From Clostridia bacterium (GTDB taxonomy: Bacteria; Bacillota; Clostridia; Oscillospirales; Acutalibacteraceae), in assembly GCA_900767025.1 (NCBI GenBank), contig CAAFXS010000105.1, forward strand, positions 19,812 to 83,811: 64,000 nucleotides of DNA, in the 5' to 3' direction. Below are positions 32,908-41,156 of this stretch, piece after piece. The notes beneath the pieces are model-generated. The model saw nothing but the letters and a program-made list of their open reading frames with translations. It was not told the DNA's origin and did no database searches. How positions within the stretch are numbered: the first letter of the stretch is position 1; each line of letters begins with the position of its first letter. The position numbers and the translations under genes are program-made.

Positions 32908-34410
32908 TTATCTTTCCCAGTTGCGTGAGCGTTCAACCGCACGCTTCCAGTCAGAATATTTTTTGTTTCTTACGCTTTCCTCCATTGAGGGAATAAATAT
33001 TTTATCCACCTCTCTGTTGGCTTCAATCTCATCAGTATCCTTCCAAACGCCTGTGGCAAGTCCTGCGCAGTAGGCGGCGCCAAGGGCCGTGGTTTCAACA
33101 TTTTTCGGTCTGTTAACCTTAACTCCTGTCATATCCGCCTGAATTTGCATCATAATATCCGATACCGATGCTCCGCCGTCAACTCTTAAATCCTTAAGGA
33201 TTATATCAGAGTCGCTCATCATAGCCTCAAGCAAATCCGTCATCTGATAGGTGATGCTTTCAAGCACGGCACGGCAGATGTGCTTTTTGTTAACACCTCT
33301 TGTTAAGCCAATCATTATTCCTCTTGCGTACATATCCCAATAGGGTGCACCGAGACCTGTAAAGGCAGGCACAAAATAAAGTCCGTTGGAGTCGGGAACC
33401 TCTGCCGCAAGCTCATCGCACTCGGGAGCCGAATGAATAAGCTCAAGCTCATCACGGAGCCATTTAATAACCGAGCCGGCATTAAAGGCAGAGCCCTCAA
33501 GGGAATATGTAATCTTATCACCTATGCCCCAGGCAATGCCCGAAAGCAGATTTGAACGGCTGTTAACTCTGTGCTCGCCTGTGTTCATCAGCAGGAAACA
33601 GCCTGTGCCGTATGTATTTTTAGCCTGACCCTCAAGGAAGCATCCCTGACCGAAAAGAGCACCCGGCTGGTCGCCGATGGCACCGGCAATGGGAACGCCT
33701 GCAATATCCTCAATACCTGTGATTTTTGCAACATTTCCGTAAACACAGCTTGATGGCTTAACCTCCGGAAGCATACTCATAGGTATGCCAAGCTTTTCAC
33801 AGAGAAATTCGTCCCAGCAAAGCTTATCAATATCAAAAAGCATCGTACGGCAGGCGTTGGAATAATCGGTAACATGCACCTTACCGCCTGTTAAATTCCA
33901 AATAAGCCAGGTATCAACCGTGCCGAAAAGGAGATCGCCTCTTTCAGCCTTTTCCCTTGCGCCGTCAACATTATCAAGAATCCATTTGATTTTCGTTGCG
34001 CTGAAATAAGCGTCAATCAAAAGTCCCGTTGTTTCCTTAACATAATCGCTTAAGCCCTCGGCTTTAAGCTCCTCGCAGTAATCAGCGGTTCTTCTGCACT
34101 GCCACACAATAGCGTTTGCAACAGGCTTGCCTGTTTCCTTATCCCATACTATTGTTGTCTCTCTCTGGTTAGTTATTCCGATTCCGGCAATATCCTTTGG
34201 ATTAACCTTTTCCTGCCTGAGGCACGAAAGAATTGCGCTTATTTGCGAAAACAGAATTTCCATGGGGTCATGCTCAACCCATCCGCTTTGCGGATAATAC
34301 TGTGTAAACTCGTTTTGCGCCTTGGCAACGATTTCCCCTTTTTTGTTGAAAATAATTGCTCTGGAGGAAGTTGTGCCTTGGTCAAGCGCCATAACATACT
34401 TTTCCGACAT
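32908..34410 (-). CDS. glpK: Glycerol kinase
   Basis: A 500-residue FGGY-family kinase that makes glycerol 3-phosphate. It begins MSEKYVMALDQGTTSSRAII; the phosphate-1 loop DQGTTSSR and the block WQCRRTADYCEELK are typical, as are TYGTGCFLLMNTG and DGGASVSD. The open frame extends 30 codons upstream into the promoter region. The ATG at 34408-34410 follows GAGAGGGG and is the start. It heads the three-gene operon with the LDH2-family and malic enzyme genes. No glycerol facilitator gene is nearby. Confidence 0.95.
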   Translation of the reverse strand: MSEKYVMALDQGTTSSRAIIFNKKGEIVAKAQNEFTQYYPQSGWVEHDPMEILFSQISAILSCLRQEKVNPKDIAGIGITNQRETTIVWDKETGKPVANAIVWQCRRTADYCEELKAEGLSDYVKETTGLLIDAYFSATKIKWILDNVDGAREKAERGDLLFGTVDTWLIWNLTGGKVHVTDYSNACRTMLFDIDKLCWDEFLCEKLGIPMSMLPEVKPSSCVYGNVAKITGIEDIAGVPIAGAIGDQPGALFGQGCFLEGQAKNTYGTGCFLLMNTGEHRVNSRSNLLSGIAWGIGDKITYSLEGSAFNAGSVIKWLRDELELIHSAPECDELAAEVPDSNGLYFVPAFTGLGAPYWDMYARGIMIGLTRGVNKKHICRAVLESITYQMTDLLEAMMSDSDIILKDLRVDGGASVSDIMMQIQADMTGVKVNRPKNVETTALGAAYCAGLATGVWKDTDEIEANREVDKIFIPSMEESVRNKKYSDWKRAVERSRNWER

Positions 34411-34447
34411 ATATTTACCCCTCTCAACATTGATGTAAAAAAAGTAA

Positions 34448-34469
34448 AAGCAGGCTTTTATACCTGCTT
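34448..34469. promoter_or_regulatory. Inverted repeat at the glpK transcription start
   Basis: On the minus strand AAGCAGG, eight bases, CCTGCTT: a perfect seven-base inverted repeat straddling the expected transcription start (about 34465). A T-rich tract follows. It is either an operator or a hairpin at the mRNA 5' end. Confidence 0.55.
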
Positions 34470-34471
34470 CT

Positions 34472-34500
34472 ATTTTACTCCAATTATTATATAAAGTCAA
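34472..34500 (-). promoter_or_regulatory. Promoter of the glpK operon
   Basis: Minus strand TTGACT (34495-34500), 17 bases, TAAAAT (34472-34477). Confidence 0.7.
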
Positions 34501-34526
34501 TGATATGACCCAACAATAGCTATCCC

Positions 34527-34754
34527 TTATACATTATTTTCAACAAAGGATACTATGTCCTTAACACTTTCAATTTTTTCAATAATTTCGTCCGGAACCT
34601 CAATTCCGAATTCATCCTCAACAGACATAACAATATCAATCGCGTCAAGGCTGTCTGCTCCTAAATCCTCAACAAGAAGGCTGTCCTCCGTAATGCTTTC
34701 TTCCTCAATGTCAAGCTGGTCGGCAAGAATAGCCTGAATTTTTTCAAATACCAT
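34527..34754 (-). CDS. acpP: Acyl carrier protein
   Basis: A 75-residue acidic ACP. The serine that carries phosphopantetheine is in DLGADSLDAIDIVM, and the surrounding helices (DQLDIEEESITEDS, FGIEVPDEIIEKIESV) are standard. A GTG at 34766 is in frame but belongs to the GAGGTGG ribosome-binding site; the ATG at 34752-34754 is the start. It stands alone, divergent from aroE, away from other fatty acid genes, so it may be the housekeeping copy or an extra ACP. Confidence 0.93.
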   Translation of the reverse strand: MVFEKIQAILADQLDIEEESITEDSLLVEDLGADSLDAIDIVMSVEDEFGIEVPDEIIEKIESVKDIVSFVENNV

Positions 34755-34808
34755 AATTTGTTCCACCTCAAAAAAATGTTGTTAATATTGTTTTGTTATG
34801 TTATTATC

Positions 34809-34837
34809 ATATTATATAATTCCTATTCAATTGTCAA
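34809..34837 (-). promoter_or_regulatory. Promoter of acpP
   Basis: Minus strand TTGACA (34832-34837), 17 bases, TAATAT (34809-34814). Confidence 0.65.
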
Positions 34838-34863
34838 TAAATAATTTTAAAAGAGGTAAAAAA

Positions 34864-35691
34864 ATGGAAAAATTTGCTCTTATCGGCTATCCCTTGGGTC
34901 ATTCTATGTCGCCTGTAATTCACAGAGAGCTGTTTAAAATCAATAACATATCCGCATCCTACGAGCTTATGGAAATAAGCCCCGATAACCTTAATAGCAG
35001 TATAGAGGAGCTTAAAGCCCTTAACGGCTTTAATGTTACCATTCCCCATAAGATAAATATTATAGACAGCCTTGACCGCCTTTCAAACAGGGCAGAGCTT
35101 TTCGGTGCGGTTAACACAGTTGAAAACAAAAACGGCATTCTGACAGGCCACAACACCGACTGCGCAGGCTTTTTAAAAGCTCTTGATATGGCAGGTATCA
35201 CCCTTGGTGGTAATGTGCTTGTGTGCGGCAGCGGCGGTGTTTCAAGAATGTTTGCCTTTGAAAGCGTGCTTGCAGGAGCGGATTTAACAATAACCGTTCG
35301 TGATGAGGATATATCCGCAGGCGAAAGAATCAAAGAGGAAATCAAGGCAAAGCTTGATAAAAATATTAAACTCATTACACTGTCACAGGTTCAGGGCGAA
35401 TACGATGTTCTTATTAACGGCACACCTGTCGGCATGCATCCAAAGGCTGACGCCTGCGTTTTGCCAAAGGAAAAGGTACAGAAAGCGAAAGCGGTTTTTG
35501 ACGCAGTTTACAATCCTATGGAAACGCAGCTTATTAAATATGCAAAAGAGGCAGGCATTATATGCTCCAACGGTCTGCCAATGCTTGTGTGGCAGGCGGC
35601 AGTTGCACAGGAAATTTGGTTCGGTGTTGAGTTCACCGCCGAGCAAATTAAGGATGTTTTAAAAATAACGGAAAGAGAGCTTAACAAATAA
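34864..35691 (+). CDS. aroE: Shikimate dehydrogenase
   Basis: A 275-residue enzyme reducing 3-dehydroshikimate to shikimate with NADPH. The substrate site is GYPLGHSMSPVIH and NVTIPHK (catalytic Lys), followed by GHNTDCAGF, the nucleotide motif CGSGGVSR and the C-terminal NGLPMLVWQAA. The open frame begins earlier at 34798, but AGAGGT lies before the ATG at 34864 and the upstream part is low-complexity. The stop overlaps the aroK start (TAATG), so the two steps of the aromatic pathway are coupled. Confidence 0.94.
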   Translation: MEKFALIGYPLGHSMSPVIHRELFKINNISASYELMEISPDNLNSSIEELKALNGFNVTIPHKINIIDSLDRLSNRAELFGAVNTVENKNGILTGHNTDCAGFLKALDMAGITLGGNVLVCGSGGVSRMFAFESVLAGADLTITVRDEDISAGERIKEEIKAKLDKNIKLITLSQVQGEYDVLINGTPVGMHPKADACVLPKEKVQKAKAVFDAVYNPMETQLIKYAKEAGIICSNGLPMLVWQAAVAQEIWFGVEFTAEQIKDVLKITERELNK

Positions 35692-36185
35692 TGAACATTG
35701 TATTATGCGGATTTATGGGCAGCGGCAAAACCGTTGTAGGCGGTGAGCTTGCCAAAATAATGGGCAGAAAATTCATTGACACCGACGAGCTGATTGAAAG
35801 GCAGCAGGGCGTTGCAATCAAGGCTATATTCGCCAGCAGAGGCGAGGACTATTTCCGTGACCTTGAGCACAAATGCTGCAGGGAGGTCAGCAGTATGAAA
35901 AACTGCGTTATCTCCACCGGCGGAGGTGCACTGACCTTTGAGCGTAATGTTCAGGCACTTAAACAGGGCGGTAAAATTGTTTTTCTTGACGCGGATTTTG
36001 ATGTTATTTGCAGTCGTATAGGCAATTCCGCCACCCGTCCGCTGTTTCAGGACAGGGAAAAGGCCAAGGCGCTTTACGACGAAAGGAAGTCAAAATATCT
36101 TGCCGCCGCAGACTATGTAATCGACGGAAATATGTCGGCACGCAAAACCGCTATGGACATTGCTGAAATATTTAAAAATCTTTGA
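35691..36185 (+). CDS. aroK: Shikimate kinase
   Basis: A 164-residue kinase making shikimate 3-phosphate. P-loop GFMGSGKTVVG (about residues 6-16), shikimate-binding DTDELIE, Arg in RGEDYFRDLE, STGGGALT and the lid Arg in NSATRPLFQ are all present. Translationally coupled to aroE. No further aro gene follows; the next gene is an ABC permease after 57 bases. Confidence 0.94.
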   Translation: MNIVLCGFMGSGKTVVGGELAKIMGRKFIDTDELIERQQGVAIKAIFASRGEDYFRDLEHKCCREVSSMKNCVISTGGGALTFERNVQALKQGGKIVFLDADFDVICSRIGNSATRPLFQDREKAKALYDERKSKYLAAADYVIDGNMSARKTAMDIAEIFKNL

Positions 36186-36242
36186 GTTGAAAAAATTATT
36201 GCTTTGTGTTATACTGTTTTAGCTATAAGTGAAAGATAAGAG

Positions 36243-37091
36243 GTGTTTCTTATTAGTAACGATACAAAGTTTGAAATTGACCACGATGTGGCAATGTTTA
36301 AAAAATACAGAAATCTGCTTAATGAACTTACACTTAAAAATATCAGGCTGAAATACAGACACTCTTGGCTTGGAATTTTTTGGAGCTTTCTTCAGCCTTT
36401 GCTTAATATGATTGTACTTTCCGTTGTGTTCGGCGGAATTTTCGGTAAAAGCAGTGAGCATGTTATCTGCTATCCGGTATTTCTTTTCACGGGACGATTG
36501 CTATTCAGCTTTTTCACAACGTCAACCAAGCAGGCAATGACCTCCTTCAGACGAAATCAAGCGATAATTAAAAAGGTTTATGTGCCGAAATATATGTACC
36601 CGTTATCGTCTATATTGTCGAATTTTGTAACCTTTGCAATTTCACTGCTTTGCCTTATCTGCGTTTGGATTTTCTTCAGAGTCACAGGCGTAAGCGGAGG
36701 CGGAGACCTTTACATTACCTGGCACGCACTTTTATGCTTTGTGCCTATGTTGATTTTGCTTATTTTCAGCACAGGTGTAGGTTTAATTCTTTCAGTTGTC
36801 TGCGTATATTTCAGAGATGTTGAGTACATTTGGGATGTACTGACTCAGCTCCTTTTCTATATGGTGCCGATTCTTTATCCCCTTCAGCAGATTACAACAC
36901 CGTGGATTGTGACTGTTATCAAAATCAATCCCCTTTATTCGATGATTGAGCTGTTTAGGCAATGCGTGCTTTACGGTCAGATTATGAGCTGGAAGCTTCT
37001 TGTTTACGCCACAGTAGTTTCAATTATCACACTTGGAATAGGCATTTGGTTCTTTAACAAAAAGAGCGACGATATAATTTTCCATCTGTAA
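36243..37091 (+). CDS. ABC-2 type polysaccharide/polyol-phosphate export permease, orphan
   Basis: A protein of about 282 residues with six membrane segments, belonging to the TagG/RfbA/KpsM permease family that exports teichoic acids or polysaccharides: YRNLLNELTLKNIRLKYRHS, LGIFWSFLQPLLNM, VYFRDVEYIWDVLTQLLFYMVPILYP and NPLYSMIELFRQ. The ATPase partner (TagH type) normally next to it is absent; a terminator follows at once. The start is unusual. The only standard codon is GTG at 36243, which sits inside the GAGGTG ribosome-binding site; an ATT six bases after that site is the best-spaced alternative. Either a non-standard start is used or the first methionine is internal. Confidence 0.82.
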   Translation: MFLISNDTKFEIDHDVAMFKKYRNLLNELTLKNIRLKYRHSWLGIFWSFLQPLLNMIVLSVVFGGIFGKSSEHVICYPVFLFTGRLLFSFFTTSTKQAMTSFRRNQAIIKKVYVPKYMYPLSSILSNFVTFAISLLCLICVWIFFRVTGVSGGGDLYITWHALLCFVPMLILLIFSTGVGLILSVVCVYFRDVEYIWDVLTQLLFYMVPILYPLQQITTPWIVTVIKINPLYSMIELFRQCVLYGQIMSWKLLVYATVVSIITLGIGIWFFNKKSDDIIFHL

Positions 37092-37099
37092 AAAATCAA

Positions 37100-37128
37100 C
37101 CGACGGTTACTCAAACCGTCGGTTTTGT
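37100..37128 (+). terminator. Intrinsic terminator after the ABC permease
   Basis: CCGACGGTT, five-base loop, AACCGTCGG then TTTTGTT. Confidence 0.88.
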
Positions 37129-37133
37129 TATAC

Positions 37134-37219
37134 CACAGGTTCGAGCCGAGATTATATTACATAAAAAATACAGATACGAAAAAGCGTATCTGTATTTTTT
37201 GGTGGGAACAACAGGGCTC
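37134..37219. repeat. Direct repeat copy 1: pseudo tRNA-Val 3' end plus terminator
   Basis: An 86-base copy, differing by one base from 37293-37378. It contains the tRNA terminator hairpin and the first bases of the tRNA 3' end (CCA, acceptor and part of the T arm on the minus strand), but diverges where the rest of the tRNA should begin. It therefore encodes no tRNA. Confidence 0.85.
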
Positions 37220-37292
37220 CTAAGGTAACTAACCTGCTACGAAACAGTCCCCCGGACTGTTTCTCCCAAATCAAAGATTTGGAGCAGCTTGT
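37220..37292. other. 73-base palindromic insert between the two repeats
   Basis: Contains two perfect hairpins: GAAACAGTCC ccc GGACTGTTTC (37241-37263) and CCAAATC aaa GATTTGG (37266-37282). It has no coding potential. Flanked by 86-base direct repeats derived from the tRNA-Val 3' region. Confidence 0.7.
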
Positions 37293-37378
37293 CACAGGTT
37301 CGAGCCGAGATTATATTACATAAAAAATACAGATACGCAAAAGCGTATCTGTATTTTTTGGTGGGAACAACAGGGCTC
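37293..37378. repeat. Direct repeat copy 2, overlapping the intact tRNA-Val
   Basis: The second 86-base copy runs into the functional tRNA gene, so it is the likely parent. Both copies start with CACAGGTTCGAGCC, itself an inverted copy of the tRNA T arm, which makes a long-range palindrome with the gene. Confidence 0.85.
37322..37358 (-). terminator. Terminator of tRNA-Val
   Basis: AAAAAATACAGATACGC, AAAA loop, GCGTATCTGTATTTTTT: a 17-base stem directly after the encoded CCA on the minus strand. Confidence 0.85.
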
Positions 37379-37434
37379 GAACCTGTGACCCTCTGCTTGT
37401 AAGGCAGATGCTCTCCCAGCTGAGCTATGCTCCC
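37359..37434 (-). tRNA. tRNA-Val (anticodon TAC)
   Basis: A 76-base cloverleaf on the minus strand: GGGAGCA acceptor paired with TGTTCCC (one wobble), D arm GCTC...GAGC, anticodon stem TCTGC/GCAGA with loop CTTACAA (anticodon TAC, valine), variable GGGTC, T arm ACAGG TTCGAGC CCTGT, discriminator A and a genome-encoded CCA. Confidence 0.96.
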
Positions 37435-37472
37435 GTCAGCGTGATTAATTATATATCAATCAAAGCTATTTG

Positions 37473-37859
37473 TCAAGTGTTTATTTGAGAAAACAATTCT
37501 TTTATTCTGTCCGTCTGCTCGGTAAGGTAAAGATAGCCGAAAAGTGCCTCAACACCTGTGGCGCAATGGTACTCGCTCTCGGTAGCGCTTTTTGGTGAAT
37601 GACCCACCTTGGCGTTTCTACCCCTTTTAAAAACGGCGGTTTCCTCCTCCGTCAGCATATCCTTAATTTTTTCAAAAGCCTCTGTCTGTGCCTTTGCGCT
37701 GACATATTTAACACTTTCCCTGTGCAAATCGTTAACAGGTCTGTTAGCCTCAAGCACCAGGCTTTCCCTGACAAGCATTTCATAAACGCAGTCGCCGATA
37801 AAAGCAAGATTAAGCGGACTTAACTGCTTTGCATTAACCTCTTTATCAACAAATCTCAT
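37473..37859 (-). CDS. mrnC: Mini-ribonuclease 3
   Basis: A 128-residue RNase III catalytic domain without an RNA-binding domain; in Bacillus this enzyme matures 23S rRNA ends. The signature LNLAFIGDCVYEMLVRE carries the catalytic Asp (compare LAYIGDAVYE), and EYHCATGVEALFGYLYL the second acidic site. RGRNAKVGHSPKSA is the typical middle block. The start overlaps the obgE stop (TAATG). Usually found near cysS in Firmicutes, which is not the case here. Confidence 0.92.
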   Translation of the reverse strand: MRFVDKEVNAKQLSPLNLAFIGDCVYEMLVRESLVLEANRPVNDLHRESVKYVSAKAQTEAFEKIKDMLTEEETAVFKRGRNAKVGHSPKSATESEYHCATGVEALFGYLYLTEQTDRIKELFSQINT

Positions 37860-39130
37860 TACGGCACATACTCGAACTCAATATCGTAAAGCGATACGAT
37901 GTCCCCCTCCTGTATACCTTTTTCCCTAAGAGCGTCAAAAACTCCGCTTTTTTCAAGCACTCTCTGCATATACTGAAGTGCCTCATAGTCCTCAATGTCA
38001 ATGCCCTTAAGCACCTTTGGGAACCAATCAGCCTCAACGATATAATAATTGCCGTCCTCAACAGTGATTTTAAAGCCCTTATCGTCTTTAATAAGTGACT
38101 CAAGGGGTATTTCCTCAACCTCATATTCCTTTATCGGAGGAAGGGTCTGCAATTTGTTCCAAACTGCATTCATAAGCTCCTGTGTACCCTCAAGGATAGG
38201 GGCACATATGGAATAGTATTCGTATCCCTTTGACTCAACATAATTCTTAAATTCTTCAATCTGCTCCGGCTCTGCCATATCAATTTTGTTGCCTGCAACA
38301 ATCTGCGGTCTTTGAGCAAGCTCGGGATTGAATTTAACAAGCTCCTCGTTGATTTTTTCAAAATCATCAATGGGATTTCTGCCCTCGTGACCGCTGACAT
38401 CAACGATATGCACAAGCAGTCTGCATCTTTCCACATGGCGCAAAAACTGATGACCCAGGCCGACACCCTCGCTTGCGCCCTCGATAAGTCCGGGAATATC
38501 AGCAATAACAAAGGAGCTGCCCTCGCCCATTGAAACAACGCCCAAATTAGGCACAAGGGTGGTAAAATGATAATCGCCGATTTTGGGCTTTGCCTGGCTG
38601 ACAACGGAAATAAGGCTTGATTTACCCACGCTGGGATAGCCCAAAAGCCCCACATCTGCCAGGAGCTTTAATTCAAGAGTAACCTCCCACTCCTCACCGG
38701 GCATACCCGGCTTTGCAAACCTTGGCACCTGCCTTGTGGGTGTGGCAAAATGGATATTTCCCCAACCGCCTTTACCGCCCTTAGCGGCAACAAAGCGTTC
38801 GATTTTGCTCATATCAGCCATAACCGCACCGGAGTTAGCCTCTTTGATAATTGTACCCCTTGGAACCTTTATCTCAAGGTCGGGAGCTTTTTTGCCGAAC
38901 TGCCTGCCTCCCCTGCCGTTTTCACCGTTTTTGGCGGCATACTTGCGCTTATATCTGAAATCGGCAAGAGTTGCAAGGTTATCGTCTACAACAAAAACAA
39001 TATCTCCGCCCTTACCGCCGTCGCCGCCGTCGGGACCGCCTGCGGCAACATATTTTTCACGATGAAAAGCCACTGCGCCGTCGCCGCCGTTGCCGGCTTT
39101 TATCTTAATTTTTGCAACATCAACAAACAT
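37859..39130 (-). CDS. obgE: Obg-family ribosome assembly GTPase
   Basis: A 423-residue GTPase needed for large-subunit maturation. The glycine-rich Obg fold covers about 1-158 (KIKAGNGGDGAVAFHREK, GGPDGGDGGKGGD). The G domain follows with G1 GYPSVGKSSL, G3 DIPGLIEGA and G4 NKID. The C-terminal OCT domain covers about 345-423. It is coupled to mrnC downstream, so two ribosome-maturation factors are made together. Confidence 0.95.
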   Translation of the reverse strand: MFVDVAKIKIKAGNGGDGAVAFHREKYVAAGGPDGGDGGKGGDIVFVVDDNLATLADFRYKRKYAAKNGENGRGGRQFGKKAPDLEIKVPRGTIIKEANSGAVMADMSKIERFVAAKGGKGGWGNIHFATPTRQVPRFAKPGMPGEEWEVTLELKLLADVGLLGYPSVGKSSLISVVSQAKPKIGDYHFTTLVPNLGVVSMGEGSSFVIADIPGLIEGASEGVGLGHQFLRHVERCRLLVHIVDVSGHEGRNPIDDFEKINEELVKFNPELAQRPQIVAGNKIDMAEPEQIEEFKNYVESKGYEYYSICAPILEGTQELMNAVWNKLQTLPPIKEYEVEEIPLESLIKDDKGFKITVEDGNYYIVEADWFPKVLKGIDIEDYEALQYMQRVLEKSGVFDALREKGIQEGDIVSLYDIEFEYVP

Positions 39131-39192
39131 AATATCCGTCCTTTGCTTTTCTTAATAAGAATATTAACAAAAATCACAGAAAAATGCAACAA

Positions 39193-39220
39193 AAAAGACC
39201 GGGTAACCCGGTCTTTTAAT
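39193..39220 (-). terminator. Intrinsic terminator of pckG
   Basis: AAAAGACCGGG, TAA loop, CCCGGTCTTTT. Symmetric, so it may also block read-through from the other side, upstream of obgE. Confidence 0.88.
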
Positions 39221-39228
39221 AAATAAAC

Positions 39229-41010
39229 TTATTTCTCAAGGTCAGCCTTAACCTTTGCAAGCTCCTCTGAAAGCTCTTCGGGAAGAGTATCGCCGAACTT
39301 TGCATAAAGCTCTTCAACGCCCTTAAGCTCTTCCTCCCAAGCGTCCTTGTCAACATCAAGAATCTTGTCAAGGTCAGCCTCAGTCATATCGAGACCCTCA
39401 AGGTTGATATCCTTTGCATAAGGAAGATAACCGATAGCTGTTTCCTGTGCGTCAACATTGCCCTCGCAACGGTCGATAATCCAGTCAAGAACACGGAGAT
39501 TATCACCGAATCCAGGCCAGAGGAAGTTGCCCTCGTCATCCTTACGGAACCAGTTAACATTGAAAATCTTAGGAGCCTTTTCAGGGTCAAGACCTTCGCC
39601 GATTTCAATCCAGTGCTTCCAGTAGTCACCCATATTGTAGCCGCAGAAGGGGAGCATAGCCATTGGGTCACGACGAACAACACCTACTGCACCTGTTGCA
39701 GCTGCTGTAGTTTCAGAGCCCATAATAGAACCAACGAATACACCGTGGTTCCAATCCTTTGACTGATAAACCAGCGGAGTAAGCTTTGCACGGCGGCCGC
39801 CGAATACGATTGCAGAAATCGGAACACCCTGCGGATTTTCAAACTCGCTTGAAATACAAGGACAGTTTGTTGCAGGAGCAGTAAATCTTGAGTTGGGATG
39901 AGCGCCCTTCTCTTCGCTTTCGGCACCGTTCCAGGGGTTACCCTTCCAGTCGATTGCGTTTGTTGGCGGATTCTTGTCAAGACCCTCCCACCAAACTGTG
40001 TTGTTGTCAAGGTTGTGACAAACGTTGGTGAAGATTGTGCCGCTCATTGTTGATTTAAGAGCGTTGGGGTTTGACTTCATATTTGTACCAGGTGCAACAC
40101 CGAAGAAACCGTTTTCGGGGTTGATTGCATAAAGGCGTCCGTCCGGACCTTTTCTGATCCAAGCGATATCGTCGCCTACGCACCATACCTTGTAGCCCTT
40201 CTTCTGATATCCCTCGGGAGGAATAAGCATTGCAAGGTTTGTTTTACCGCAGGCTGACGGGAAAGCGGCGCAGATATACTTTGTTTCGCCGTTTGGCTTT
40301 TCAAGACCGAGGATAAGCATATGCTCTGCCTGCCAGCCCTCGTTCTTACCAAGATAAGAGGCTATACGAAGTGCAAAGCACTTTTTGCCGAGAAGAACAT
40401 TTCCGCCGTATGCTGAGTTAACGGAGATAATTGTGTTGTCCTCAGGGAACTGGCAAATCCATCTGTTCTCGGGGTCAACATTGCACTTGCAGTGCATACC
40501 TCTTACCCAGTCGTCGCTATCGCCAAGGCAGTCAAGCACAGCCTTGCCCACTCTTGTCATAATGTTCATATTAAGAACTACATAGATAGAGTCTGTAATC
40601 TCAATACCGATTTTTGAGAAAGGTGAGCCAACAGGACCCATTGAATAAGGGATAATATACATTGTTCTGCCCTCATATGAGCCGGCAGCAATGTCATAAA
40701 GCATTTTGTAGCATTTTTCAGGGTCCATCCAGTGATTAGTGGGGCCTGCGTCCTTCTCATTCCTTGAGCAGATGAGAGTACGGTCCTCAACACGGGCAAC
40801 GTCGTTCTCTGCAGTTCTGTGAAGATAGCAGTCCGGAAGAAGCTCGTCGTTAAGCTTAATCATTTCGCCTGTTTCAACAGCCTCTGCCTTAAGAGCATCA
40901 ATCTGCTCCTTGGAGCCGTCAATCCAAACGATGTTTGATGGCTTTAAAAGGTCAACCTTTTCGTCAAGCCAGTCAAGCAATGACTTATTAGTAGTTAAAT
41001 CTGTTTTCAT
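39229..41010 (-). CDS. pckG: Phosphoenolpyruvate carboxykinase (GTP)
   Basis: A 593-residue GTP-type PEPCK interconverting oxaloacetate and PEP. Landmarks are GPVGSPFSKIGIEITDS, the kinase P-loop AAFPSACGKTNLAML, the metal site CVGDDIAWI, VAPGTNMKSNP, and FVGSIMGSETTAA. The start is the ATG at 41008-41010: AGGAGA sits just before it, and the in-frame TTG at 41031 lies upstream of that site. Anaerobic gut Clostridia may run this enzyme toward oxaloacetate, conserving the phosphate bond as GTP; with malic enzyme at 30571 it would link PEP, oxaloacetate/malate and pyruvate (inference). Confidence 0.95.
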   Translation of the reverse strand: MKTDLTTNKSLLDWLDEKVDLLKPSNIVWIDGSKEQIDALKAEAVETGEMIKLNDELLPDCYLHRTAENDVARVEDRTLICSRNEKDAGPTNHWMDPEKCYKMLYDIAAGSYEGRTMYIIPYSMGPVGSPFSKIGIEITDSIYVVLNMNIMTRVGKAVLDCLGDSDDWVRGMHCKCNVDPENRWICQFPEDNTIISVNSAYGGNVLLGKKCFALRIASYLGKNEGWQAEHMLILGLEKPNGETKYICAAFPSACGKTNLAMLIPPEGYQKKGYKVWCVGDDIAWIRKGPDGRLYAINPENGFFGVAPGTNMKSNPNALKSTMSGTIFTNVCHNLDNNTVWWEGLDKNPPTNAIDWKGNPWNGAESEEKGAHPNSRFTAPATNCPCISSEFENPQGVPISAIVFGGRRAKLTPLVYQSKDWNHGVFVGSIMGSETTAAATGAVGVVRRDPMAMLPFCGYNMGDYWKHWIEIGEGLDPEKAPKIFNVNWFRKDDEGNFLWPGFGDNLRVLDWIIDRCEGNVDAQETAIGYLPYAKDINLEGLDMTEADLDKILDVDKDAWEEELKGVEELYAKFGDTLPEELSEELAKVKADLEK

Positions 41011-41080
41011 TAACTCTATTCTCCTTTGCATAATAGTTTGTAATAAAAAGTAAAATTACCTGACGATAATTCACAAATAG

Positions 41081-41108
41081 ATTATACCAAATAATAACAA
41101 AAATTCAA
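41081..41108 (-). promoter_or_regulatory. Promoter of pckG
   Basis: Minus strand TTGAAT (41103-41108), 16 bases, TATAAT (41081-41086); about 64 bases of 5' UTR. Confidence 0.6.
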
Positions 41109-41156
41109 TAAAATCAAATAAAATTCATAAAATTGTCACAATAACTCACTTTACTG

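Noticed and set aside
37134..37219. A second tRNA-Val gene
   Set aside because: Only the acceptor and part of the T arm are present; the anticodon and D arms are replaced by unrelated sequence.
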